DNA of 64,000 nucleotides. Origin: Linanthus parryae. Its lineage: Eukaryota; Streptophyta; Magnoliopsida; Ericales; Polemoniaceae. Below are positions 36,601 to 49,500 of the stretch, in pieces. The position numbers and the translations under genes are program-made. The notes beneath the pieces were generated by a model. That model was not told where the DNA came from. It was given only the letters and a program-made list of their open reading frames with translations, and searched no databases. How positions within the stretch are numbered: position 1 is the first letter of the stretch; each line of letters begins with the position of its first letter. Where the stretch lies: positions 123,020,088 through 123,084,087 of the forward strand of contig JALGPY010000002.1 of NCBI GenBank assembly GCA_023055425.1. Direction: 5' to 3'.

Positions 36601-37102
36601 TTTGACCAAAAGTAGTGGTTTGAACTAGTGGACACCGCAACGTTTCAAAATTGAGATTAACCTTTTATTTTAGAGTTGGTCGATGACTTTATTTGACCAA
36701 AAGTAGTGGTTTGAACTAGTGGACGCTACGTTGCAAATTTGAGATTAACCTTTCACTTTAGAGTTGGTCGATGATTTTATTTGACCAAAAGTAGTGGTTT
36801 GACCTAGTCGACACCGCAACAGTAAAAATTTGAGATTAACCTTTAACTTTAGAGTTGTCGATGAATTGTTTTGACCAAAAGTAGTGGTTTGAACTAGTGG
36901 ACGCAACGTTACAAAATTGAGATTAACCTTTGACTTAAGAATTGGTTGATGACGTTATTTGACCAAATCAGTGGTTTGAGCTAGTCGACACCGCAACGCT
37001 AAAAATTTGAGATTAACCTTAGACTTTAGAGTTGGTCGATGACTTTATGTGACCAAAAGTAGTGGTTTGAGCTAGTGGACACCGCAAGGTTAAAAATTTG
37101 AG

Positions 37103-37118
37103 ATTAACCTTTGACTTT
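37103..37118. repeat. Left target site duplication of the LINE stub
   Basis: ATTAACCTTTGACTTT is identical to the target duplication of LINE B and to 37133-37148. The T-run extends to 37124. Confidence 0.9.
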
Positions 37119-37132
37119 TTTTTTGGGTAACT
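37119..37132 (-). mobile_element. Extremely 5'-truncated LINE insertion (stub)
   Basis: Fourteen bases, TTTTTTGGGTAACT on the plus strand, lie between two copies of ATTAACCTTTGACTTT at 37103-37118 and 37133-37148. On the minus strand this is AGTTACCC plus poly(A), matching the TTACCC-A terminus of LINE B. The homologous site in the 3.8-kb duplicated block (near 33303-33318) has no insert. Target-primed reverse transcription that stopped after about 8 templated bases explains it best. Confidence 0.85.
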
Positions 37133-37148
37133 ATTAACCTTTGACTTT
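37133..37148. repeat. Right target site duplication of the LINE stub
   Basis: This second exact 16-bp copy is followed by AGAGTTGG, the normal monomer sequence. Confidence 0.9.
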
Positions 37149-39624
37149 AGAGTTGGTTGATGACTTTATTGACCAAAAGGAGTGGTTTGAACTAGTGGAC
37201 ACCGCAACGTTACAAAATTGAGATTAACCTTTTACTTTAGAGTTGGTCGATGACTTTATTTGACCAAAAGTAGTAGTTTGAGCTAGTGGAAACCGCAACT
37301 TTACAAAATTGAGATTAACCTTTGACTTTAGAGTTGGTCGATGACTTTATTTGACCAAAAGTAGTGGTTTGAGCTAGTGGACACCGCAACAGTAAAAATC
37401 AGAGATTAACCTTTAACTTTAGAGTTGTCGATGAATTTATTTGACCAAAAGTAGTGGTTTGAATTAGTGGACGCAACGTTACAAAATTGAGATTAACCTT
37501 TGACTTAAGAGTTGGTCGATGATTTTATTTGACCGAAACTAGTGGTTTGACCAAGTGGACACTGCAACGTTAAAAATTAGAGATTAATCTTTGACTTTAG
37601 ATTTGGTCGATGACTTTATTTGACCAAAAGTAGTGGTTTGAAATAGTGGACACCGCAACGTTTCAAAATTGAGATTAACCTTTTATTTTAGAGTTGGTCG
37701 ATGACTTTATTTGACCAAAAGTAGTGGTTTGAACTAGTGGACGCTACGTTACAAAATTTAGATTAACCTTTGACTTTAGAGTTGGTCGATGATTTTATTT
37801 GACCAAAAGTAGTGGTTTGACCTAGTGGACACCGCAACGTTAAAAATTTGAGATTAGACTTTGACTTTAGAGTTGGTCGATGCTTTTATTTGACCAAAAG
37901 TAGTGGTTTGACCTAGTGGACACTGCAACGTTAAAAATTTGAGATTAACCTTTGACTTTAGAGTTGGTCGATGATTTTATTTGACCAAAAGTAGTGGTTT
38001 GACCTAGTAGACACCGCAACGTTTAGAATTTGAGATTAACCATTGACTTTAGAATTGGTTGATGACTTTATTTGACCAAAATCAGTGGTTTGAGCTAGTG
38101 GACACCGCAACGCTAAAAATTTATGATTAACCTTTTACTTTAGAGTTGGTCGATGACTTTATGTGCCCAAAAGTAGTGGTTTGAGCTAGTGGACACCGCA
38201 ACGTTACAAAAATTGAGATTAACCTTTGACTATAGAGTTGGTCGATGACTTCATTTGACCAAAAGTAGTTGCTTAAGCTAGTGGACACTGCAACAGTAAA
38301 AAATTTGAGTCAACCTAGTGGACACCGCAACGTTAAAATTTTTTGATTAACCTTTGACTTTAGAGTTGGTCGATGATATTATTTGACTAAAAGTAGTATT
38401 TTGACCTAGTGGACACCGCAACGTTAAAAATTTGAGATTAACCTTTGACTTTAGAGTTGGTCGATGATTTTATTTGACCAAAAGTAGTGGTTTGACCTAG
38501 TGGACACTGCAACGTTAAAAATTTGAGATTAACCTTTGACTTTAGAGTTGGTCGAGGATTTTATTTGACCAAAAGTAGTGGTTTGACCTAGTGGACACTG
38601 CTACGTCAAAAATTTGAGATTAACCGTTGACTTTAGAATTGGTTGATGACGTTATTTGACCAAAATCAGTGGTTTGAGCTAGTGGACACCGCAACGCTAA
38701 AAATTTTAGATTAACCTTAGACTTTAGAGTTGGTCGATGACTTTATGTGACCAAAAGTAGTGGTTTGAGCTAGTGGACACCGCAACGTTAAAAATTTGAC
38801 ATTAACCTTTGACTTTAGAGTTGGTCGATGACTTTATTGACCAAAAGCAGTGGTTTGAACTAGTGGACACCGCAACGTTACAAAATTGAGATTAACCTTT
38901 TACTTTAGAGTTGGTCGATGACTTTATTTGATCAAAAGTAGTAGTTTGAGCTAGTGGACACCGCAACTTTACAAAATTGAGATTAACCTTTGGCTCTAGA
39001 GTTGGTCGATGACTTTATTTGACCAAAAGTAGTGGTTTGAGCTAGTGGACACCGCAACAGTAAAAATTTGAGATTAACCTTTAACTTTAGAGTTGTCGAT
39101 GAATTTATTTGACCAAAAGTAGTGGTTTGAACTAGTGGACGCAACGTTACAAAATTGAGATTAACCTTTGACTTAAAAGTTGGTCGATGATTTTATTTGA
39201 CCAAAAGTAGTTGTTAGACCAAGTGGACACTGCAACGTTAAAAATTAGAGATTAACCTTTGACTTTAGAGTTGGTCGATGACTTTATTTGACCAAATGTA
39301 GTGGTTTGAACTAGTGGACACCGCAAGTTTCAAAATTGAGATTAACCTTTTATTTTAGAGTTGGTCGATGACTTTATTTGACCAAAAGTAGTGGTTTGAA
39401 CTAGTGGACGCTACGTTACAAAATTGAGATTAACCTTTGACTTTAGAGTTGGTCGATGATTTTATTTGACCAAAAGTAGTGGTTTGACCTAGTGGACACC
39501 GCAACGTTAAAAATTTGAGATTAGCCTTTGACGTTAGAGTTGGTCGATTCTTTTATTTGACCAAAATCAGTAGTTTGAGCTAGTGGACACCGCATCGCTA
39601 AAAATTTGAGATTAACCTTTGACT

Positions 39625-41600
39625 TTAGAGTTGGTCGATGACTTTATGTGACCAAAAGTAGTGGTTTGAGCTAGTGGACACCGCAACGTTACAAAAATTG
39701 AGATTAACCTTTGACTATAGAGTTGGTCGATGACTTCATTTGACCAAAAGTAGTTGCTTAAGCTAGTGGACAGCGCAACAGTAAAAAATTTGAGATTAAC
39801 CTAGTGGACACCGCAACGTTAAAAATTTGTGATTAACCTTTGACTTTAGAGTTGGTCGATGATTTTATTTGACTAAAAGTAGTATTTTGACCTAGTGGAC
39901 ACCGCAACGTTAATAATTTGAGATTAACATTTGACTTTAGAGTTGGTCGATGATTTTATTTGACCAAAAGTAGTGGTTTGACCTAGTGGACACTGTAACG
40001 TTAAAAATTTGAGATTAACCATTGACTTTAGAATTGGTTGATGACTTTATTTGACCAAAATCAGTGGTTTGAGCTAGTGGACACCGCATCGCTAAAAATT
40101 TGAGATTAACCTTGTACTTTAGAGTTGGTCGATGACTTTATGTGACCAAAAGTAGTGGTTTGAGCTAGTGGACACCGCAACGTTACAAAAATTGAGATTA
40201 ACCTTTGACTATAGAGTTGGTCGATGACTTCATTTGACCAAAAGTAGTTGCTTAAGCTAGTGGACACCGCAACAGTAAAAAATTTGAGATTAACCTAGTG
40301 GACACCGAAACGTTAAAAATTTGTGATTAACCTTTGACTTCAGAGTTGGTCGATGATTTTATTTGACTAAAAGTAGTATTTTGACCTAGTGGACACCGCA
40401 ACGTTAAAAATTTGAGATTAACCTTTGACTTTAAAGTTCGTCGATGATTTTATTTGACCAAAAGTAGTGGTTTGACCTAGTGGACACCGCAACGTTAAAA
40501 GTTTGAGATTAACCTTTGACTTTAGAGTTAGTCGATGATTTTATTTGACCAAAAGTAGTGGTTTGACCAAGTGGACACTGCTACGTTAAAAATTTGAGAT
40601 TAACCTTTTACTTTAGAGGTTGTCGATGACTTTATGTGACCAAAAGTAGTGGTTTGAGCTAGTGGACACCGCAACGTTACAAAAATTGAGATTAACCTTT
40701 GACTATAGAGTTGGTCGATGACTTCATTTGACCAAAAGTAGTTGCTTAAGCTAGTGGACAGCGCAACAGTAAAAAATTTGAGATTAACCTAGTGGACACC
40801 GCAACGTTAAAAATTTGTGATTAACCTTTGACTTTAGAGTTGGTCGATGATTTTATTTGACTAAAAGTAGTATTTTGACCTAGTGGACACCGCAACGTTA
40901 ATAATTTGAGATTAACATTTGACTTTAGAGTTGGTCGATGATTTTATTTGACCAAAAGTAGTGGTTTGACCTAGTGGACACTGTAACGTTAAAAATTTGA
41001 GATTAACCATTGACTTTAGAATTGGTTGATGACTTTATTTGACCAAAATCAGTGGTTTGAGCTAGTGGACACCGCATCGCTAAAAATTTGAGATTAACCT
41101 TGTACTTTAGAGTTGGTCGATGACTTTATGTGACCAAAAGTAGTGGTTTGAGCTAGTGGACACCGCAACGTTACAAAAATTGAGATTAACCTTTGACTAT
41201 AGAGTTGGTCGATGACTTCATTTGACCAAAAGTAGTTGCTTAAGCTAGTGGACACCGCAACAGTAAAAAATTTGAGATTAACCTAGTGGACACCGAAACG
41301 TTAAAAATTTGTGATTAACCTTTGACTTCAGAGTTGGTCGATGATTTTATTTGACTAAAAGTAGTATTTTGACCTAGTGGACACCGCAACGTTAAAAATT
41401 TGAGATTAACCTTTGACTTTAAAGTTCGTCGATGATTTTATTTGACCAAAAGTAGTGGTTTGACCTAGTGGACACTGTAACGTTAAAAATTTGAGATTAA
41501 CCTTTGACTTTAGAGTTAGTCGATGATTTTATTTGACCAAAAGTAGTGGTTTGACCAAGTGGACACTGCTACGTTAAAAATTTGAGATTAACCTTTTACT
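39625..41600 (+). repeat. 988-bp tandem duplication of satellite monomers
   Basis: The rare variant CAGCGCAACA is at 39771 and 40759, and TTAGAGGTTG is at 40613 and 41601, both offset by 988 bp. Ends are approximate. The unit equals about eleven monomers including short ones. Confidence 0.8.
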
Positions 41601-44600
41601 TTAGAGGTTGTCGATGACTTTATGTGACCAAAAGTAGTGGTTTGAGCTAGTGGACACCGCAACGTTACAAAAATTGAGATTAACCTTTGACTATAGAGTT
41701 GGTCGATGACTTCATTTGACCAAAAGTAGTTGCTTAAGCTAGTGGACACCGCAACAGTAAAAAATTTGAGATTAACCTAGTGGACACCGAAACGTTAAAA
41801 ATTTGTGATTAACCTTTGACTTCAGAGTTGGTCGATGATTTTATTTGACTAAAAGTAGTATTTTGACCTAGTGGACACCGCAACGTTAAAAATTTGAGAT
41901 CAACCTTTGACTTTAAAGTTGGTCGATGATTTTATTTGACCAAAAGTAGTGGTTTGACCTAGTGGACACTGTAACGTTAAAAATTTGAGATTAACCTTTG
42001 ACTTTAGAGTTAGTCGATGATTTTATTTGACCAAAAGTAGTGGTTTGACCTAGTGGACACTGTAACGTTAAAAATTTGAGATTAACCATTGACTTTAGAA
42101 TTGGTTGATGACTTTATTTGACCAAAATCAGTGGTTTGAGCTAGTGGACACCGCAACGCTAAAAATTTGAGATTAACCTTGGACTTTAGAGTTGGTCGAT
42201 GACTTTATGTGACCAAAAGTAGTGGTTTGAGCTAGTGGACACCGCAACTTTAAAAATTTGACATTAACCTTTGACTTTAGAGTTGGTCGATGACTTTATT
42301 GACCAAAAGCAGTGGTTTGAACTAGTGGACACCGCAACGTTACAAAATTGAGATTAACCTTTAACTTTAGAGTTGGTCGATGACTTTATTTGACCAAAAG
42401 TAGTAGTTTGAGCTAGTGGACACCGCAACTTTACAAAATTGAGATTAACCTTTGACTTTAGAGTTGGTCGATGACTTTATTTGACCAAAAGTAGTGGTTT
42501 GAGCTAGTGGACACCGCAACAGTAAAAGTTTGAGATTAACCTTTAACTTTAGAGTTGTCGATGAATTTATTTGACCAAAAGTAGTGGTTTGAACTAGTGG
42601 ACGCAACGTTACAATTTTGAGATTAACCTTTGACTTTAGAGTTGGTCGATGATTTTATTTGACCAAAAGTAGTGGTTTGACCTAGTGGACACCGCAACGT
42701 TAAAAATTTGAGATTAACCTTGGACTTTAAAGTTGGTCGATGATTTTATTTGACCAAAAGTAGTGGTTTGCCTTAGTGGACACTGCAACTTTAAAAATTG
42801 GAGATTAACCTTTGACTTTAGAATTGGTTGATAACTTTATTTGACCAAAATCAGTGGTTTGAGCTAGTGGACACCGCAACGCTAAAAATTTGAGATTAAC
42901 CTTTGACTTTAGAGTTGATCGATGATTTTATTTATCCAAAAGTAGTGGTTTGACCTAGTGGACACCGCAACGTTAAAAATTTGAGATTAACCTTTGACTT
43001 TAGAGTTGGTCGATGACTTTATGTGACCAAAAGTAGTGGTTTGATCTAGTGGACACCACAACGTTACAAAAATTGAGATTAACCTTTGACTATAGAGTTG
43101 GTCGATGACTTCATTTGACCAAAAGTAGTTGCTTAAGCTAGTGGACACCGCAACAGTAAAAAAATTGAGATTAACCTAGTGGACACCGCAACGTTAAAAA
43201 TTTATTATTAACCTTTGACTTTAGAGTTGGCCGATGATTTTATTTGACTAAAAGTAGTATTTTGACCTAGTGGACACCGCAACGTTAAAAATTTGAGATT
43301 AACCTTTGACTTTAGAGTTGGTCGATGATTTTATTTGACCAAAAGTAGTGGTTTGACCTAGTGGACACTGGAACGTTAAAAATTTGAGATTAACCTTTGA
43401 CTTTAGAGTTGGTCGATGATTTTATTTGACCAAAAGTAGTGGTTTGACCTAGTGGACACTGCTACGTTAAAAATTTGAGATTAACCATTGACTTTAGAAT
43501 TGGTTGATGACGTTATTTGACCAAAATCAGTGGTTTGAGCTAGTGGACACCGCAACGCTAAAAATTTGAGATTAACCTTGGACGTTAGAGTTGGTCGATG
43601 ACTTTATGTGACCAAAAGTAGTGGTTTGAGCTAGTGGACACCGAAACGTTAAAAATTTGACATTAACCTTTGACTTTAGAGTTGGTCGATGACTTTATTG
43701 ACCAAAAGCAGTGGTTTGAACTAGTGGACACCGCAACGTTACAAAATTGAGATTAACCTTTAACTTTAGAGTTGGTCGATGACTTTATTTGACCAAAAGT
43801 AGTAGTTTGAGCTAGTGGACACCGCAACTTTACAAAATTGAGATTAACCTTTGACTTTAGAGTTGGTCGATGACTTTATTTGACCAAAAGTAGTGGTTTG
43901 AGCTAGTGGACACCGCAGCGTTTCAAAATTGAGATTAACCTTTTATTTTAGAGTTGTTCGATGATTTTATTTGACCAAAAGTAGTGGTTTGAACTAGGGG
44001 ACGCTACGTTAAAAAAATGAGATTAACCTTTGACTTTAGAGTTGGTCGATGATTTTATTTGACCAAAAGTAGTGGTTTGACCAAGTGGACACTGCAACGT
44101 TAAAAATTAGAGATTAACCTTTGACTTTAGAGTTGGTCGATGACTTTATTTGACCAAAAGTAGTGGTTTGAACTAGTGGACACCGCAACGTTTCAAAATT
44201 GAGATTAACCTTTTATTTTAGAGTTGGTCGATGACTTTATTTGACCAAAAGTTGTGGTTTGAACTAGGGGACGCTACGTTACAAAAATGAGATTAACCTT
44301 TGACTTTAGAGTTGGTCGATGATTTTATTTGACCAAAAGTAGTGGTTTGACCTAGTGGACACCGCAACTTTAAAAATTTGAGATTAACCTTGGACTTTAA
44401 AGTTGGTCGATGATTTTTTTTTGACCAAAAGTAGTGGTTTGCCTTAGTGGACACTGCAACTTTAAAAATTGGAGATTAACCTATGACTTTAAAATTGGTT
44501 GATAACTTTATTTGACCCAAATCAGTGGTTTGAGCTAGTGGACACCGCAACGCTAAAAATTTGAGATTAACCATTGACTTTAGAGTTGGTCAATTTCTTT

Positions 44601-45310
44601 ATGTGACCAAAAGTAGTGGTTTGAGCTAGTGGACACCGCAACGTTACAAAAATTGAGATTAACCTTTGACTATAGAGTTGGTCGATGACTTTATTTGACC
44701 AAAAGTAGTTGTCTGAGCTAGTGGACACCGCAACAGTAAAAAAATTGAGATTAACCTAGTGGACACCGCAACGTTGAAAATTTGAGATTAACCTTTCACT
44801 TTAGAGTTGGTCGATAATTTTATTTGACCAAAAGTAGTGGTTTGACCTAGTGGACATCGCAACAGTAAAAATTTGATATTAACCTTTAACTTTAGAGTTG
44901 TCGATGAATTTATTTGACCAAAAGTAGTGGTTTGAACTAGTGGACGCAACGTTACAAAATTGAGATTAACCTTTGACTTAAGAGTTGGTCGATGATTTTA
45001 TTTGACCAAAAGTAGTGGTTTGACCAAGTGGACTCTGCAACGTTAAAAATTAGAGATTAACCTTTGACTTTAGAGTTGGTCGATGACTTTATTTGACCAA
45101 AAGTAGTGGTTTGAACTAGTGGACACCGCAACGTTTCTAAATTGAGATTAACCTTTTATTTTAGAGTTGGTCGATGACTTTATTTTGACCAAAAGTAGTG
45201 GTTTGAACTAGGGGACGCTTCGTTACAAAATTGAGATTAACCTCTGACTTTAGAGTTGGTCGATGATTTTATTTGACCAAAAGTAGTGGTTTGACCTAGT
45301 GGACACCGCA

Positions 45311-46575
45311 ACTTTAAATATTTGACATTAACCTTGGACTTTAAAGTTGGTCGATGATATTTTTTGACCAAAAGTAGTGGTTTGCCTTAGTGGGCACTGC
45401 AACTTTAAAAATTGGAGATTAACCTTTGACTTTAGAATTGGTTGATAACTTTATTTGACCCAAATCAGTGGTTTGAGCTAGTGGACACCGCAACGCTAAA
45501 AATTTGAGATTAACCATTGACTTTAGAGTTGGTCGATTTCTTTATGTGACCAAAAGTAGTGGTTTGAGCTAGTGGACGCAACGTTACAAAATTGAGATTA
45601 ACCATTGACTTTAGAATTGGTTGATGACTTTATTTGACCAAAATCAGTGGTTTGAGCTAGTGGACACCGCAACGCTAAAAAATTGAGATTAACCTTAAAC
45701 TTTAGAGTTGGTCGATGACTTTATTTGACCAAAAGTAGTGGTTTGAACTAGTGGACACCGCAACGTTACAAATTGAGATTAACCATTGACTTTAGAATTG
45801 GTTGATGACTTTATTTGACCAAAATCAGTGCTTTGAGCTAGTGGACACCGCAACGCTAAAAATTTGAGATTAACCTTTGACTGTAGAGTTGGTCGATGAC
45901 TTATGTGACCAAAAGTAGTGGTTTGAGCTAGTGGACACCGCAACTTTAAATATTTGACATTAACCTTGGACTTTAAAGTTGGTCGATGATTTTTTTTGAC
46001 CAAAAGTAGTGGTTTTCCTTAGTGGACACTGCAACTTTAAAAATTGGAGATTAACCTTTGACTTTAGAATTGGTTGATAACTTTATTTGACCCAAATCAG
46101 TGGTTTGAGCTAGTGGACACCGCAACGCTAAAAATTTGAGATTAACCATTGACTTTAGAGTTGGTCGATTTCTTTATGTGACCAAAAGTAGTGGTTTGAG
46201 CTAGTGGACGCAACGTTACAAAATTGAGATTAACCATTGACTTTAGAATTGGTTGATGACTTTATTTGACCAAAATCAGTGGTTTGAGCTAGTGGACACC
46301 GCAACGCTAAAAAATTGAGATTAACCTTAAACTTTAGAGTTGGTCGATGACTTTATTTGACCAAAAGTAGTGGTTTGAACTAGTGGACACCGCAACGTTA
46401 CAAATTGAGATTAACCATTGACTTTAGAATTGGTTGATGACTTTATTTGACCAAAATCAGTGCTTTGAGCTAGTGGACACCGCAACGCTAAAAATTTGAG
46501 ATTAACCTTTGACTGTAGAGTTGGTCGATGACTTATGTGACCAAAAGTATTGGTTTGAGCTAGTTGACACCGCAA
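45311..46575 (+). repeat. 632-bp tandem duplication of satellite monomers
   Basis: ACTTTAAATATTTGACATT is at 45311 and 45943, and TGACTGTAGAG is at 45878 and 46510. Both pairs are offset by 632 bp, about seven monomers. The copies are nearly identical, so the duplication is recent. Confidence 0.82.
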
Positions 46576-49500
46576 CGTTAAAAATTTGAGATTAACCTTT
46601 GACTTTAGAGTTGGTCGATGACTTTATGTGACCAAAAGTAGTGGTTTGAGCTAGTGGACACCGCAACGTTACATAAATTGAAATAACCTTTGACTATAGA
46701 GTTGGTCGACGACTTTATTTGACCAAAAGTAGTTGTTTGAGATGTTGGACACCGCAACAGTAAAAAATTTAGATTAACCTAGTGGACACCGCAACGTTAA
46801 AAATTTGAGATTAACCTTTGACTTTAGAGATGGTCGATGATTTTATTTGACCAAAAATAGTGGTTTAACCTAGTGGACACCGCAACGTTAAAAACTTGAG
46901 ATTAACCATTAACTTTAGAATTGGTTGATGACTTTATTTGACTAAAATCAGTGGTTTGAGCTACTGGACACTGCAACGCTAAAAAATTGAGATTAACCTT
47001 AAACTTTAGAGTTGGTCGATGACTTTATGTTACCAAAAGTTGTGGTTTGAGCTATTGGACACCGCAACGTTAAAAATTTGAGATTAACCTTTGACTTTAG
47101 AGTTGGTCGATGACTTTATGTGACCAAAAGTAATGGTTTGAGCTAGTGGACACCACAACGTTACAAAAATTGAGATTAACCTTTGACTATAGAGTTGGTC
47201 GATGACTTTATTTGACCAAAAGTAGTTGTTTGAGCTAGTGGACACCGCAACAGTAAAAAAATTGAGATTAACCTTATGGACACTGCAACGTTAAAAATTT
47301 GAGATTAACCTTTGACTTTAGAGATGGTCGATGATTTTATTTGACCAAAAGTAGTGGTTTGACCTAGTGGACACCGCAACGTGAAAAACTTGAGATTAAC
47401 CATTGACTTTAGAATTGGTTGATGACTTTATTTGACTAAAATCAGTGGTTTGAGCTACTGGACACCGCAACGCTAAAAAAGTGAGATTAAACTTAAACTT
47501 TAGAGTTGGTCGATGACTTTATGTTACCAAAAGTTGTGGTTTGAGCTAGTGGACACCGCAACGTTAAAAATTTGAGATTAACCTTTGACTTTAGAGTTGT
47601 TCGATGACTTTATTTGACCAAAAGTAGTGGTTTGAACTAGTGGACACCGCAACGTTACAAAATTGAGATGAACCTTTTATTTTAGAGTTGGTCGATGACT
47701 TTATTTGACCAAAATCAGTGTTTTGAGCTAGTGGACACCGGAACGCTAAAAAATTAAGATTATTCTTAGACTTTGGAGTTGGTCGATGACTTTATGTGAC
47801 CAAAAGTAGTGGTTTGAGCTAGTGGACACCGCACCGTTAAAATTTGAGATTAACCTTTGACTTTAGAGGTTGTCGATGACTTTATTTGACCAAAAGTAGT
47901 GGTTTGTCCTAGTGGACACTGCAACGTTAAAAATTTGAGATTAACCTTTGAATTTAAAGTTGGTCAATGACTTTATTTGACCAAAAGTAGTAATTTGAGC
48001 TAGTGGACACCGCAACTTTACGAAATTGAGATTAACCTTTAACATTAGAGTTGTCGATGACTTTATTTGACCAAAAGTAGTGGTTTGGACTAGTGGACGC
48101 AACGTTACAAAATTGAGATTAACCTTTTACTTTAGAGTTGGTCGATGATTTTATTTGACCAAAAGTAGTGGTTTGGCCTAGTGGACACTGCAACGTTAAA
48201 AATTTGAGATTAACCTTAGACTTTAGAGTTGGTCGATGACTTTATGTGACCAAAAGTAGTGGTTTGAGCTAGTGGACACCGCAACGTTAAAAATTTTAGA
48301 TTAACCTTTGACTTTATAGTTGGTCGATGACTTTATGTGACCAAAAGTAGTGGTTTGTGCTAGTGGACACCGCAACAGTAAAAAAATTGAGATTAACCTA
48401 GTGGACACCGCAACGTTAAAAATTTGAGATTAACCTTTGACTTTAGAGATGGTCGATGATTTTATTTGACCAAAAGTAGTGGTTTAACCTAGTGGACACC
48501 GCAACGTTTAAAACTTGAGATTAACCATTGACTTTAGAATTGGTTGACGACTTTATTTGAATTAAATCAGTGGTTTGAGCTACTGGACACCGCAACGCTA
48601 AAAATTTGAGATTAACCTTAGACTTTTGAGTTGTTCGATGACTTTATGTGACCAAAAGTAGTGGTTCGAGCTAGTGGACACCACAACGTTAAAAATTTGA
48701 GATTAACCTTTGACTTTATAGTTGGTCGATGACTTTATTGACCAAAAGTAGTTGTTTGAGCTAGTGGACACCGCAACAGTAAAAAATTTGAGATTAACCT
48801 AGTGGACACCGCAACGTTAAAAATTTGAGATTAACCTTTGACTTTAGAGTTGGTCGATGATTTTATTTGACCAAAAGTAGTGGTTTGACCTAACGGACAC
48901 CGCAACATTAAAAATTTGAGATTAACCATTGACTTTAGAGTTGGTTGATGACTTTATTAGACCAAAATCAGTGGTTTGAGCTAGTGGACACTGCAACGCT
49001 AAAAAATTGAGATTAACCTTAAACTTTAGAGTTGGTCGATGACTTTAAGTTACCAAAAGTTATGGTTTGAGCTAGTGGACACCGCAACAGTAAAAGTTTG
49101 AGATTAACCTTTAACTTTAGAGTTGTCGATGAATTTATTTGACCAAAAGTAGTGGTTTGAACTAGTGGACGCAACGTTACAAAATTGAGATTAACCTTTG
49201 ACTTTAGAGTTGGTCGATGACTTTATGTGACCAAAAGTAGTGGTTTGAGCTAGTGGACACCGCAACGTTACAAAAATTGAGATTAACCTTTGACTATAGA
49301 GTTGGTCGATGACTTTATTTGACTTAAAGTAGTTGTTTGAGCTAGTGGACACCGCAACAGTAAAAAATTTGAGATTAACCTTGTGGACACTGCAACGTTA
49401 AAAATTTGAGATTAACCTTTGACTTTAGAGATGGTCGATGATTTTATTTGACCAAAAGTAGTGGTTTGAGCTAGTGGACACCGCAACGTTACAAAAATTG

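Larger units (their letters stand above)
35350..37497 (+). repeat. Segmental duplication inside the satellite, copy 2, with LINE stub
   Basis: Copy of 31550-33665. The offset is 3802 bp up to about 37118 and about 3832 bp afterwards (TAGTGGAAAC at 33451, TAGTGGA at 37284). The 30-bp increase is exactly the stub plus its target duplication. Confidence 0.85.

Noticed and set aside
44401..44430. T-runs near 44414 and 45985 as further LINE stubs
   Set aside because: They are expansions of the normal TGATTTTATTTGACC stretch, without target duplication or GGGTAA.
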